Part shown: one piece after another, positions 41,701 through 52,087 of the stretch | How positions within the stretch are numbered: the first letter of the stretch is position 1 | How the letters are laid out: each line of letters begins with the position of its first letter | Assembly (NCBI GenBank): GCA_900320545.1 | Contig: ONSU01000009.1 | Coordinates: 94,679 to 158,678 of the forward strand | DNA: 64,000 nucleotides | Reading direction: 5' to 3' | DNA from: an uncultured Bacteroidales bacterium | Lineage (GTDB): Bacteria; Bacteroidota; Bacteroidia; Bacteroidales; UBA932 | Translations under genes and position numbers: made by a program | Notes under the pieces: model-generated | Databases searched by the model: none | What the model saw: the letters and a program-made list of their open reading frames with translations, nothing else | Told to the model about the DNA's origin: nothing

Positions 41701-42486
41701 TTATTCTTCTTGAAGAAATCGTGCTTTAGGGTGTCTTACAGCCACTATTCTTTTCAATTCTTCCATATCTGAGGGTTTCATATTACGTCCGCAAATAACA
41801 GACACAATACAACCTTCAGGTAATTGTATGTTTCTTTCGACTTCGTAGTCTATTGCACTGAGTGGCCATGTTATGTTCAGTCGATACTCTCTTTCGAACT
41901 CCCAATGCCTTTCTTTGAAAAAAACACGTTTTTCATATTCGACCTCAGGGCTATCTACCCAGATATAAATCGCGGGCAATTTATCACAATATGTTATAGG
42001 CCCGCCTCCCCCCGATATCATAGCCAGTTTCGCAGAGTCGAATCCTACGCAGAATCCTGTATGTTCCTTGGCATATTCGTCCCACATTCGTTCATTTGAC
42101 GGATCAGCCGTAACGCTCAGTACACCATGGCACTTGCAATAGTCAGAAAAAAGAGCTTCTATGAGACTTTCTCGAGTCGTTTCATCCATTATTGGCGCTG
42201 TTGACAATTGATTGCGGACATATAGTACTCGAGCTTCGATAGGCATCCAGGGCATTTCTTTCAGAGACTTATTCCAATAATGCTCTCTGACAATTTCTTC
42301 TGTTGGAAAAATCTCTTCTGGGTGGCAGTCTTTTTTGTCCGGAAACGTGTTAGGAGCCGCGAAAAAAACACAGTTATCTATCAGGATCTTTCGATGAAAT
42401 GGATTCTCAAACTCCCGGTACTTATAAAGTACCGGTGGCAGCTTTAAAGACCTCATATCAGAGGTTCCTATTATGCTAATTCCCAA
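41701..42486 (-). CDS. DUF2971 protein
   Basis: A 261-aa protein with the DUF2971 landmarks: VLYKYREFENP near the start, VFFAAPNTFPDKKDC, HGVLSVTADPSNERMWDEYA and HTGFCVGFD. An alternative start is MRSLKLPPVLYKY at 42456. It has no signal peptide, so unlike its upstream neighbours it would be cytoplasmic. DUF2971 proteins are often found in accessory and defence-like loci; no biochemical role is established to my knowledge. It lies 15 nt after the first CHAT gene as the last gene of the long run. Confidence 0.8.
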   Translation of the reverse strand: MGISIIGTSDMRSLKLPPVLYKYREFENPFHRKILIDNCVFFAAPNTFPDKKDCHPEEIFPTEEIVREHYWNKSLKEMPWMPIEARVLYVRNQLSTAPIMDETTRESLIEALFSDYCKCHGVLSVTADPSNERMWDEYAKEHTGFCVGFDSAKLAMISGGGGPITYCDKLPAIYIWVDSPEVEYEKRVFFKERHWEFEREYRLNITWPLSAIDYEVERNIQLPEGCIVSVICGRNMKPSDMEELKRIVAVRHPKARFLQEE

Positions 42487-42501
42487 TTGCTTATTGCCAA
42501 T

Positions 42502-45500
42502 TTAATCAAGTAAGATAAAAGAGGCCCAATAGTAAGAAGAGTCATATCTCTTATACTTGGGGATTGACGTTGATTGCGTCTTAGCTCGTTCCTCAAAAGT
42601 TTTACGAACTTCTAATTGGGCGGCCTTAAAGGCATCTCGTTTCCTCATACCTTTTACATAATTCTGATAAAAGGCTTGCATCATCAGGCTAGTCGCTTCA
42701 TCATCTACTTCCCATAAGCTCATAATAATGGAGTTAACTCCAGCAATTTTGAAGCTTCGCTGGATACCATATACTCCATCACTCCCTGAATCTCCTAACG
42801 CGGATTGACATGCCGATAGTATTAATAGGTCAGTAGAGTCTAGTTCCATACCCAGAATCTCGTCTGCTGTTAAAACTCCATCTTCTTCGCCATTGGGAAC
42901 GTCTGCTCCCTTCCATGCGTTATTGGCCCCAGAAAAGATAATTCCTGAACGCAACCCAGAACTAATATATGATGAACTTTGTTCCCTATTAAAGTAGTTA
43001 ATTCTCATCGCATCTGTATTGTTAAAGTAGAAGCCATGCGTGGCAAGATGTATTAATGAGACATTCTTGGAGGAAAGCGATTTAAACACTTCTTCAGAGC
43101 CATCAGCCTGGGTGAAGACCTCGACCTTTATGTTATTTGAGGAAAGAAGTGATGAAATACTATTCACCTCATCCTTCGTTCCTGATAGATGGTCCCATTC
43201 TCCTCGAAGTGCTCGTAACTGGGAATAACCTTGCTGTGTGAGTTCACTTTCAGATTCATCATTGTCGTTTAAAGCAAGCTGCATGTTGCGAGTGTGCCCC
43301 GTTGTGTAGTTATAGTCAATATCTCCAAAAACAGCCGCTGTAGTGACGAAACCATTGTTGTGATTGCAGATTTCTTCAGTACTTGAAAGCCTTACCATGT
43401 TGTATCGTTCAAAAAGGCATTTGCTCTTTTCGTCTTTTCTTAAGGCTTCAAGACTGATTGCGTTTATTTCTGCATATGGAGAAAAATAAACTGTCTTAAT
43501 GCCCTTTAATTCTTGTTCGATGGGCTCCCATAACCTATTGTATAGTTCATTAGTATTACCTTCAAATATGTCATAAGCAATGGAATAGCCATTAGACTGA
43601 CGTGTTTTTGATAGCAACCCCTTCAATTCTGATTCAGGGGTAAGACGAATGATCTTTGGCGCTTTTTGATCTTTTTTTAGAATGATGGCAGATAGGACAA
43701 AATCATTAATCTCCGTATCGAGTGACAACGTATATTCTATGGCTATCTCTCCTTTTTTCAAAGAGTTTTGGACATCCTTCCAACTATGTAGCGAGACTAT
43801 CTCTGTAAATTCGGGATGCAAGGAATATTGGTATATAAAAGCCCTTTCTTTTTGCGCCAAAGAATCCGAACCTGTAATTTGTGCGTGTGTATACTCAGCA
43901 TATAGCTGTTTTAGTAGATCATCCTCCGAATTGCGGATGTTGTTCTGGACAATATTACGCATCCGCTTTAGGATACCTTTATGGAATATCGCGGCATCAT
44001 ACGAGATATCGGCCATATTTGAATTGATACGCAAATCATTTGTCGTAAAGGTTTCCAAAGTGAACGAATAGTACTTATCCCAATAATTGGTTCTGGACAA
44101 ATCTGATAGCCTGGATGTAGTAGAAAAGAAGTCTTTCTCTACAACTCCCAGTTCTTCCCTTAATACAGACTGAGCCAATTTTATATCTCCATCATGTAAA
44201 GCGTTCTCTATTTGGCAATCCATAGCTTGCAGTTTCCATCTGGGCTGTACATAATTGGATTTCATATAGTCAAAGACTTTATTAAGTAACTCTTTAGACT
44301 GTTTATACTTACCGCCGGCGGCATAAACAGAAGCAAGGTTAAGCGCATCTGTAAAAATCCATGTTGTATCTAATTGCTTAATAGCCGTATAGGCTCTCTC
44401 GGCCGTTTCTAAGTCCTTGGCATTGCTTGCCAACTCGCTATAAAAGAATGTTTTTGCAGATAAGCTAGGCTTTTTATTGTCTTGACATGAAGCATCTTCT
44501 TTTACCAATCTTTCGGCTATAGAAAGGTACTCTTCCGCCTGTTCTTTGTCGAAAGGTTTATAATACCGTGATGCCAGAATCAATTGATTCAGCAATTCAT
44601 CTACACTCTGGAATGACTTATATTGGTCATAGCCAATGAATTTTGATGCAAGCATTCCCGCAGGTACAACAGTGGCCGCAAGAAGATCATTGTTACCAGC
44701 CCTCCAGGCGAGAAAGCCGATTCTGCTTGCAACTTTTTCCGTCATTTCCTTCGCATCTAATTCTGATACTACCGTGTAATAATTGAACAAGAACGAGACG
44801 GCATGTTCTAAATATCCGCGTTTCTCTATTTCTTCTGAAACTTCACATACCACATCATAATAGAGATCATCCGTAGCGTTCCATCCATTCTCTTCCAGAA
44901 CATTGAACAATTCATCTCTGCAGCGCTCCATATCGGAAACTCTGTTGAAATAAACATTAAGAAACAACTCACTACGGTAAGTTAAAGCTTTAGGAGGCAA
45001 TAAGTGTTCTAGGGTATGCTCTAAGTTTGCTTTACCGTTGGATATGCTATAATCGTTAGCTCTTTTTAGGCTGAAACGATATAGTGAGTCAACATAAGCC
45101 TGTCCGTACTTTTTCGAAATAGAATCCACTGCTTCTCGCCAAATATGAATAATATCAAGATTCTCCTCATAAGGCAGATGTGGATTGTCTGCAAAATCCA
45201 TTTCTCCCAATGCGAAGTTAGTGCTTGCTGCAATGGGAATTTTATATGCTGTGTATGCTTGGTCGAAAGTGAGAAAGGTTAAACTATCAAGTTGCCCATA
45301 TTCTTCAATTGCACGTAACACCCCTTTAGTTTTGAACCTTATAGACTTGGGATGATCGTTCATTAAGCGACTTGCAATTATATACTGATAATCTATAGTC
45401 GTAACATCATCACTACCATATTTAGGCGTCTCATTCAGTGTACTCAGAAGTTGTATGGATTCGTCAAATAAATCTAATGCCGGAGCGGCAATATCAGCAT

Positions 45501-48033
45501 GCCAGCAGTTGCTTGCCAAGTTATACACAATACTATATTTCCATTCGTCATAAGACTGATCTTGTTTACCATTCTTTAACGAAGCATAATACACCTTATC
45601 ATTGAGTTGGAGAAAGTAATCATTGAAGCTTAAAACTGAATTCAGGCCATCAGAATTCATAGCCCTTAATGATTCGAGAAAAACATCTCTACAATCGATG
45701 ATATACAAAAACTCATTTAATAAGTCTGGGTTTTTCTCAATTATTGAAAGGCTCTTTTTGAACTGACTCAAACAAGTTCTGCTGTCTCCCTTCTTACGCG
45801 CGACATCCGCATTATCACAGTACTCTACAATTAGTTCGGAATACAAATTGACTCTGGACATAGAGTCACAAACGCTGATATTTGAATTATAGAAATTTAA
45901 CCCATCGTGGATGATTCTCTCTGACTCTGTACTATTACCAGTATGCCAAGTCGCTTCTGCTTTTTTCCAGTAAACGTAGCAGCGCTCATTGTAAAAATTA
46001 TAATTGTCGTTCCCTTTAGGATGATCTTTTAGAAAATCTTCCGCGTATCCCACGATACGGGTAATCGACACATAATCTTCTAATTTACTACAAGTGGCAA
46101 TCAAACCTTTTAACGAACTATATCTTATATCATAATTATCTGGAGACACGCTGTAAGAAAGATTACTTGCCTCTTCCAAAAGTTCTTTCGCCTCTTGAAG
46201 GTTATTCACCGAATAAAGGTCAATACCTTTGCAACACATCGCATATGCATAATTTGCTGATTTCCCTTCCGTTTTTTCTACCTGAGAGAGAATCGTATCA
46301 TATACTCTTTTGGCTTCTTCAACCCTCCCTTCTGCTGTAAGCCCCTGCGCTCTGATTACTTCTTGGTTCACCCAATCAGCCAAATACGGAGACTCATTCT
46401 CAACCCATTCTATTACTTTTGGTCTATTCTTTACAATATCCAGTTCTTTAATATGTGTCAAGAAGTCTTGCGCAGACGAAAAATCATAATTTAGAAAAAG
46501 GTTATTGTCTATCCTCCAAATCAAATCGATGATTCTGTCATCATTAAGCCTGTTTTTATCAATCAATCGAGGAATAATACCATCAAATAGTGCGTAGTTA
46601 CGATAGTAAACAGCATGGTGCCCTTTCATTAATTCTATGTCCTCTTTAGAGAGCATAGGAAATACACGATACTCTTGAGTAAGATTGCTAACAGACTCTG
46701 CAACTTCTCGATATAATGAGGCCGTATAGTTTTCTTCAATGTATGAGCATATTTTGCCCCATTCAGTTAATATATAGTCCGAATCACTTTTGGGGAGAAC
46801 TGGAATGAAAGTGCTGGTTCTTACTGATCCCTGGGGGTCTTTATAGAAATAACGAAGATAATTGGTGGTCACGTAGGATAAGAGGATGATGTCAGAAAGA
46901 TCTTGTTTGAGCGTTGCTAGATCAGCATCTCTCTTTTCATCAATCTTAAATTTATACCAAAAGGCATCGAACGCTTCTTTGAAATAGTTCTTCTCATAAG
47001 CAGCATAAGAGGCATACCAGCCAATAGCATATGATTGATACTCTAATGACACTTCGGGATTCTGGCTATTATGATATGCTGTTTCTACATAGCAGTAATA
47101 CGCATCAAGGTCGTTCTTACCATATGCGTCTGAAGCATATGTAAGAGGCATCGCGATAGCATAGTCCGAGGGAGAAATATAATCCTCTTCTCCTTTTGAG
47201 ACAAATCTCTCATATCCTTTGCGATCTGCAGCAACTCTTGCATTGGCAACAGCAATGGCCCCTTTTAAATCACCCTCCTGTATTTTAATCTTGATGATCT
47301 TATTGAAGAACTCATCATCAAGAATGTACGCTGAAACGATATTACTATTAGAATCCAATATGTTTTGAGCTTCATTATAATACCCTTCAATTTTGTTGAC
47401 TTGGCCCTTATCTGCTGCTTCTACTGCTAAAAAACGCAAGACAGATAGATATCTATCACATATGGTCTTTTTATCGGCATCATTGAGTAGGCCAACACTC
47501 GCATATGCCTCTTTAATTTGCTTATAAGCAATTTGTAGATTACCTAATTCCGTGTTAATCTGTGAACACAATGAAAGATTAATGATATATGTACTCGGGT
47601 TCTCTTTATTCTTCTTTGATACTGACAGTGCCTCATTAGCGTACTTGATTGCATCTTTTAACTTATTGTCCCCCATACTACTTATCGACAATCTCTGATA
47701 GAAATATGCCAAAAGATCATACTGTTTGGGATATAGTTTCTTTGCGAGAGCAAGGCCTTTGCTGGCCACCTCATAGTCTTGTTGGAAATCATGACAAGAC
47801 TCACAAATTATAGCAAAAACGAAAGCATATTGTGTGATTGTTTCTTCATCTCCGCCTGCAATAGCATCTCGATAGAGCTGCTCATACTTAGGATAGAAAG
47901 CCTTGATACTCAATGTGTCGCCTTGATAAATATACTCTGTGAGTAATTGGACGTCTTTTTCAAAGACATCCTGTGCCTTCAATCCATAGTTTATGACTAA
48001 ACTGAAGAGTAGAATTAACGCAAATTTCCTCAT
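42502..48033 (-). CDS. Exported TPR-CHAT protease 1
   Basis: An 1843-aa protein, the largest in the window. A signal peptide (MRKFALILLFSLVINYGLKA, cleaved before QD) is followed by about 1,350 residues of helical TPR-like repeats, many degenerate, and a C-terminal CHAT (caspase-HetF-associated-with-TPR) domain. The catalytic dyad is His in LATHGFY (about 1666) and Cys in LSACQSALG (about 1742), followed by GVNSIIMSLWEVDDEAT and the terminal YYWASFILLD. CHAT domains are clan CD cysteine peptidases. It is a paralogue of the upstream CHAT 2 gene and would work outside the inner membrane. Confidence 0.9.
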   Translation of the reverse strand: MRKFALILLFSLVINYGLKAQDVFEKDVQLLTEYIYQGDTLSIKAFYPKYEQLYRDAIAGGDEETITQYAFVFAIICESCHDFQQDYEVASKGLALAKKLYPKQYDLLAYFYQRLSISSMGDNKLKDAIKYANEALSVSKKNKENPSTYIINLSLCSQINTELGNLQIAYKQIKEAYASVGLLNDADKKTICDRYLSVLRFLAVEAADKGQVNKIEGYYNEAQNILDSNSNIVSAYILDDEFFNKIIKIKIQEGDLKGAIAVANARVAADRKGYERFVSKGEEDYISPSDYAIAMPLTYASDAYGKNDLDAYYCYVETAYHNSQNPEVSLEYQSYAIGWYASYAAYEKNYFKEAFDAFWYKFKIDEKRDADLATLKQDLSDIILLSYVTTNYLRYFYKDPQGSVRTSTFIPVLPKSDSDYILTEWGKICSYIEENYTASLYREVAESVSNLTQEYRVFPMLSKEDIELMKGHHAVYYRNYALFDGIIPRLIDKNRLNDDRIIDLIWRIDNNLFLNYDFSSAQDFLTHIKELDIVKNRPKVIEWVENESPYLADWVNQEVIRAQGLTAEGRVEEAKRVYDTILSQVEKTEGKSANYAYAMCCKGIDLYSVNNLQEAKELLEEASNLSYSVSPDNYDIRYSSLKGLIATCSKLEDYVSITRIVGYAEDFLKDHPKGNDNYNFYNERCYVYWKKAEATWHTGNSTESERIIHDGLNFYNSNISVCDSMSRVNLYSELIVEYCDNADVARKKGDSRTCLSQFKKSLSIIEKNPDLLNEFLYIIDCRDVFLESLRAMNSDGLNSVLSFNDYFLQLNDKVYYASLKNGKQDQSYDEWKYSIVYNLASNCWHADIAAPALDLFDESIQLLSTLNETPKYGSDDVTTIDYQYIIASRLMNDHPKSIRFKTKGVLRAIEEYGQLDSLTFLTFDQAYTAYKIPIAASTNFALGEMDFADNPHLPYEENLDIIHIWREAVDSISKKYGQAYVDSLYRFSLKRANDYSISNGKANLEHTLEHLLPPKALTYRSELFLNVYFNRVSDMERCRDELFNVLEENGWNATDDLYYDVVCEVSEEIEKRGYLEHAVSFLFNYYTVVSELDAKEMTEKVASRIGFLAWRAGNNDLLAATVVPAGMLASKFIGYDQYKSFQSVDELLNQLILASRYYKPFDKEQAEEYLSIAERLVKEDASCQDNKKPSLSAKTFFYSELASNAKDLETAERAYTAIKQLDTTWIFTDALNLASVYAAGGKYKQSKELLNKVFDYMKSNYVQPRWKLQAMDCQIENALHDGDIKLAQSVLREELGVVEKDFFSTTSRLSDLSRTNYWDKYYSFTLETFTTNDLRINSNMADISYDAAIFHKGILKRMRNIVQNNIRNSEDDLLKQLYAEYTHAQITGSDSLAQKERAFIYQYSLHPEFTEIVSLHSWKDVQNSLKKGEIAIEYTLSLDTEINDFVLSAIILKKDQKAPKIIRLTPESELKGLLSKTRQSNGYSIAYDIFEGNTNELYNRLWEPIEQELKGIKTVYFSPYAEINAISLEALRKDEKSKCLFERYNMVRLSSTEEICNHNNGFVTTAAVFGDIDYNYTTGHTRNMQLALNDNDESESELTQQGYSQLRALRGEWDHLSGTKDEVNSISSLLSSNNIKVEVFTQADGSEEVFKSLSSKNVSLIHLATHGFYFNNTDAMRINYFNREQSSSYISSGLRSGIIFSGANNAWKGADVPNGEEDGVLTADEILGMELDSTDLLILSACQSALGDSGSDGVYGIQRSFKIAGVNSIIMSLWEVDDEATSLMMQAFYQNYVKGMRKRDAFKAAQLEVRKTFEERAKTQSTSIPKYKRYDSSYYWASFILLD

Positions 48034-48048
48034 ATCTAATTGTGGCCG

Positions 48049-48062
48049 TATACAATTGTATA
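48049..48062. repeat. 14-bp palindrome between CHAT 1 and CHAT 2
   Basis: TATACAATTGTATA is a perfect palindrome in the 32-nt gap between the two CHAT genes; it could be an operator or an RNA processing site. Nothing further supports a role. Confidence 0.4.
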
Positions 48063-48065
48063 ACT

Positions 48066-51000
48066 CTAATCAAGCATAATAAAAGCAGCCCAATAACGTG
48101 GATCTGCGTATTTCTTGCGGACCTCATTCTGCGCTGCGGAGAAGGAGTCCCGCTTGCTCTTTCCCTTCACCAGATTGCTGTAGAAGGTCTGCATCATTAA
48201 TGATGTCGCCTGGTCATCGACTTCCCACAGGCTCATAATGATTGTGTTCACGCCTGCATTTTTGAATGCCCGTTGAAGGCCAAACACTCCTTCATCAGTA
48301 ATCTCACCAAGTCCTGTCTCACAAGCGGAAAGGACAACCACATCACATCGGTTCAGATCCAATGAGGATATCTCTGCAGCCGTCAACACGCCGTCTTCTA
48401 CTCCTTCAGGGATAGCTTCGCCTTTCCAAGCTTTATTTCCACCTGCCAGAAGGAGGCCGGATCGTTGCAGCGGAGATGAACCTGTTTCGGTACTATGATT
48501 AGCGAACGGATTTGATGCAAAGAAATCACTTCTTTCCGCTTGGGATTCAGTCATATAGAATCCATGGGTGGCTATATGTAAGATACCAAAATTGTTGCCT
48601 GATAATGCTTTGAATGATTCTTCGTTACCTTTACCAGAAGTATAAACATCGCAAGCAATCTTGTTTTTAGAAATAATAGATGAAATCTGGTTCACTTCTT
48701 CCAGAGTGCCGGGCAAGTAATCCCATCCTTTGCGTGTCGCTGAGTTGTCAAAACCTCTGAAGATGGCTGGATGGGATGATATTGTTCCACGTACACTTCG
48801 ACTCTCAGCAATCATGGTCTCATCATCTTCATCATACTTAAGGCCACCGTACAGTACTGCACTTGAATACTTGTGCTGAGACCCCTTCCCACACAACTCG
48901 CGAGTTGATGTCAGCCTTATAACATTGTATACACCATCAAATCGTTTTTCACCATTATACAGGTGTTCAATTGCCATTTTGTTAATATGGCCCGCTGGCG
49001 CAAAATAGATTATCTTTGCACTTGTAAAGTATGGGATCAGTGGCTCCCAGAGTAGCTTAAATGCATTTTCCGAGGCCGCAGTCTCGCCATAAAGCCGGTC
49101 TGGAGACAAAGAGATAAGTTTCTCTAAATCTTCCTTTTTACAAAGTGGAACATACTTTGGCTCCTTCCAGTCATGCCTGGCAACCATTGCTGCATAATAC
49201 GACGTGTTGTCAGAATAATTGAGGAAAGAAACAAACTCAATGGCCACCTCATTGTTTGCAAGCGCATTTTGAATGTCTGAATAAGTATAGTTCAAGCCAT
49301 CAGTGAAGCCACCGTTTAGCCTCAGATAAACTGTTAGCTCGCGCTCTAACGCAGAGGATTGCGCCTTGGCATTATCTGTAGAGAGCCCATCAAATTCCGG
49401 TATTCTTTCGCCGTTTAAGAATCTATTTAAACGCTGAAGCCTCTCATACTGAGAGATAATCTCTTCGTTCCCGCTGTCGTATACCGCCTTGGCATAGCTA
49501 ATGGCAGTACCAAGGAGGAGGCCTTTATTGAAAAGAAGGAAGTTGTACAACTGAATGTCTTGTTTTCCTTCTTGCCGCGATGAAAAAAGAATACTCTGGG
49601 TTTGAGAAAAACGAGGACCTGATATGAGAGATTCTCGTTCGCTGCTATTAAAGAAAGCAGCATTCGTAAGATACTGGCTTTTGTATGATTCAGTTAAAAC
49701 AGGAATTAAATCTTCTGTCTGTGAATTATCAAGGAAAGACGCCATTCCAAAATACAAAAGACCATTATGGTACTGGATACTTCCTTTGGCACCAGCCTTG
49801 TCTAATAAATTAAGAGCATATCCCAAGTAAGGCTTGCCATTAGGCAATCCATTAATTAGAAAAGCGTAACCGATAGAGCCATATAGAGAAGCCGCCACGT
49901 CAGTTTCTTCCCAATGGTTTCCTTTGAGCTTTGCCTCGGCAATATTTGCGAGGTCGGCCACTTTGTCGCCATTCTTTTCGACAGCATATACCGTCAGTAA
50001 ATTTGTGTAAGCATGTATGCAATATGGGCTATTGAACTTCTCTAAAATCGGGATAGCGGCCAATAATAGCTCTTTCGACTTAGTGTAATCTCCTACATAT
50101 TGATACATCAGCCCCAAATTTTGGAGAATCATTCCGTACTTCTCACTGTTTTCTCCAAAAACATATCTATAACAATCAGCTGCTTCTTTACAACTGTTAA
50201 TGGCCTCAGGGTAATTAGAAACACTTGTATAGAACAACGATTTATTCTGCTCGGTTGTTCCATACATCACGTGAAGTTTACCATAGTTGGTAAGAACGGT
50301 TTGGCTCGCCAGGTCGAAGATTGCAATGGCATAACTGTTCAATCCTAGATCATTGTAACAGAGCCCCAAATCATTAAGGACGGTAATATATTGTATGGAG
50401 TAGTTGTCTCCATTGTTTTCAAGAGCCTGTTTGGCTTGTTCAAACAATGCACCAGCACGTTTTAAATCGCGTTTTTGTTGATAATACAGTAGTCCGAGAT
50501 TCAGTAAAGGAGCATAATCATTTCGACCAATTAACCGATTATCTTCAATTGCCGCTAAAAGTGCTTTTTCCGCTCTCTGAGTGTCAGTTGTGGTATACGC
50601 CATCCCTTCAAGGTTATGGATGGCTGCCGTGAAGAGAAGACTATCTGCTTTGCTCTCAAAAGCGCATTCTCCAGAGTTAATAATCTTGATGCAGTCTTCA
50701 ATTCCTTCTATTGCCTCGTTATGCTGGTCAATGGATTCGTGCTGGTTGGCAATTTGGAATGTATACATTAATGCCTGTCTGCTATTCTTCCCATACAGTT
50801 CGGCAGTCAAATTCCCCCAGTCTTGAGCGGCCTTGGCGTGTTTAGCAAACTTGTACAAATAAGTCAGGCATTCGCATTTGAGGGCCAGGTATGACCAATA
50901 ATCCTCTGTCTTTGTTAGATTAAGACTGAGTGCAAGGCTCTCATATTGGTCATATAACGAATACTCGTCAAGATAATTATTAGTATTGTGATAAGCGAGT

Positions 51001-52085
51001 ATCATATCGTCCAAGAGGGAGAGATATACTTCAGTTTTTTCTTCACCTCTGGCTTGGTAGATCTCGGAGAGTTTAGAACCGTGCAAGATGACTTCCGGGT
51101 ACCTTTTGAAAGCGATGCCTAAACCAACTAAATTCTCATATTCTTTTACATATAGCGAGTCTGAAACGCAATCTACTCCAGCCTTGTTGTCCCGGTTTTC
51201 TATACTTGTCAAAAGCGTGAGGTTTGTGCGTTCGGTTGAGTCAAAATCTCCGAGGCTATAATAACAGTATCGCAACGACGAGAGTTCTGCCAAATACTCT
51301 TCAGAAGTATCTCCCTTAAGTTGTTTAGTTGCCTCCACACTCTTCTGATGCCATTCTACACTTGCTTCGTAATCTTTAAGGTTTTCATACCCAAGCCAGA
51401 TCCCTTGATATGCTACTAGTGCATTAGGGAACTCTTGTAATAGTTGATTCTTCTCTATGATGCCGATACTCTCCTTAAAGGCATCAATGGCAGATGTATA
51501 ATTGTTTAGGTGTGAAAAGTATGTTAATCCAAGAAGATAATACGCATTTGCCAATCCTGCTTCGCCAAGTGTATTGCCTTTCCATTCTTTATCAATCCAT
51601 GGCTTTGCATAATTGATATACTTCTGCATACTTGTCGCTGCAAGTATCCAATTTTGTTTGTCCCAGTAATGCCAAAAGAAATTCCAAAATAGATTGAAAT
51701 AGATAAAGGAATCTTTCGCGTTTATGGTTTCCAGGATTCGTTGGACTTTTTTATAGCAATCAAATTGGTATTGCTCTCCTTTAAAATCAGATACATTTCC
51801 GAGACGCCAAATGTCTTCGGCATATTCGAGAGAGTTTTCCCCATACTTCCCCTTTACTATATCTGCGTGAATCAAGCGATACTTATTTGCGTCCTCATTC
51901 TTTTGTTCGCCGAAAGCAGCCTGGATTGCTTGTGACAAAGCATCCAGATACCTGTCATCTGTTTCGCCATACTGAGCTTTAACTTGTTCAGACTGTGCAA
52001 GCAGTTCAGTAAAAGATTGTGCCCTTAGTGAGTGCCCTAACAGAAGAGCAGTACAAGTCAGGATGACAGGTATCAGACGCTTCAT
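48066..52085 (-). CDS. Exported TPR-CHAT protease 2
   Basis: A 1339-aa protein: signal peptide (MKRLIPVILTCTALLLGHSL, cleaved near LRAQ), TPR-rich middle (about 25-900, e.g. ITVLNDLGLCYNDLGLNSYA), and a C-terminal CHAT domain with His in IATHGFYM (about 1174) and Cys in LSACETGLGE (about 1255). The end, YWAAFIMLD, is typical of CHAT. It starts 2 nt after the trypsin-like gene, so the two are likely translationally coupled. Confidence 0.92.
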   Translation of the reverse strand: MKRLIPVILTCTALLLGHSLRAQSFTELLAQSEQVKAQYGETDDRYLDALSQAIQAAFGEQKNEDANKYRLIHADIVKGKYGENSLEYAEDIWRLGNVSDFKGEQYQFDCYKKVQRILETINAKDSFIYFNLFWNFFWHYWDKQNWILAATSMQKYINYAKPWIDKEWKGNTLGEAGLANAYYLLGLTYFSHLNNYTSAIDAFKESIGIIEKNQLLQEFPNALVAYQGIWLGYENLKDYEASVEWHQKSVEATKQLKGDTSEEYLAELSSLRYCYYSLGDFDSTERTNLTLLTSIENRDNKAGVDCVSDSLYVKEYENLVGLGIAFKRYPEVILHGSKLSEIYQARGEEKTEVYLSLLDDMILAYHNTNNYLDEYSLYDQYESLALSLNLTKTEDYWSYLALKCECLTYLYKFAKHAKAAQDWGNLTAELYGKNSRQALMYTFQIANQHESIDQHNEAIEGIEDCIKIINSGECAFESKADSLLFTAAIHNLEGMAYTTTDTQRAEKALLAAIEDNRLIGRNDYAPLLNLGLLYYQQKRDLKRAGALFEQAKQALENNGDNYSIQYITVLNDLGLCYNDLGLNSYAIAIFDLASQTVLTNYGKLHVMYGTTEQNKSLFYTSVSNYPEAINSCKEAADCYRYVFGENSEKYGMILQNLGLMYQYVGDYTKSKELLLAAIPILEKFNSPYCIHAYTNLLTVYAVEKNGDKVADLANIAEAKLKGNHWEETDVAASLYGSIGYAFLINGLPNGKPYLGYALNLLDKAGAKGSIQYHNGLLYFGMASFLDNSQTEDLIPVLTESYKSQYLTNAAFFNSSERESLISGPRFSQTQSILFSSRQEGKQDIQLYNFLLFNKGLLLGTAISYAKAVYDSGNEEIISQYERLQRLNRFLNGERIPEFDGLSTDNAKAQSSALERELTVYLRLNGGFTDGLNYTYSDIQNALANNEVAIEFVSFLNYSDNTSYYAAMVARHDWKEPKYVPLCKKEDLEKLISLSPDRLYGETAASENAFKLLWEPLIPYFTSAKIIYFAPAGHINKMAIEHLYNGEKRFDGVYNVIRLTSTRELCGKGSQHKYSSAVLYGGLKYDEDDETMIAESRSVRGTISSHPAIFRGFDNSATRKGWDYLPGTLEEVNQISSIISKNKIACDVYTSGKGNEESFKALSGNNFGILHIATHGFYMTESQAERSDFFASNPFANHSTETGSSPLQRSGLLLAGGNKAWKGEAIPEGVEDGVLTAAEISSLDLNRCDVVVLSACETGLGEITDEGVFGLQRAFKNAGVNTIIMSLWEVDDQATSLMMQTFYSNLVKGKSKRDSFSAAQNEVRKKYADPRYWAAFIMLD

Positions 52086-52087
52086 AA

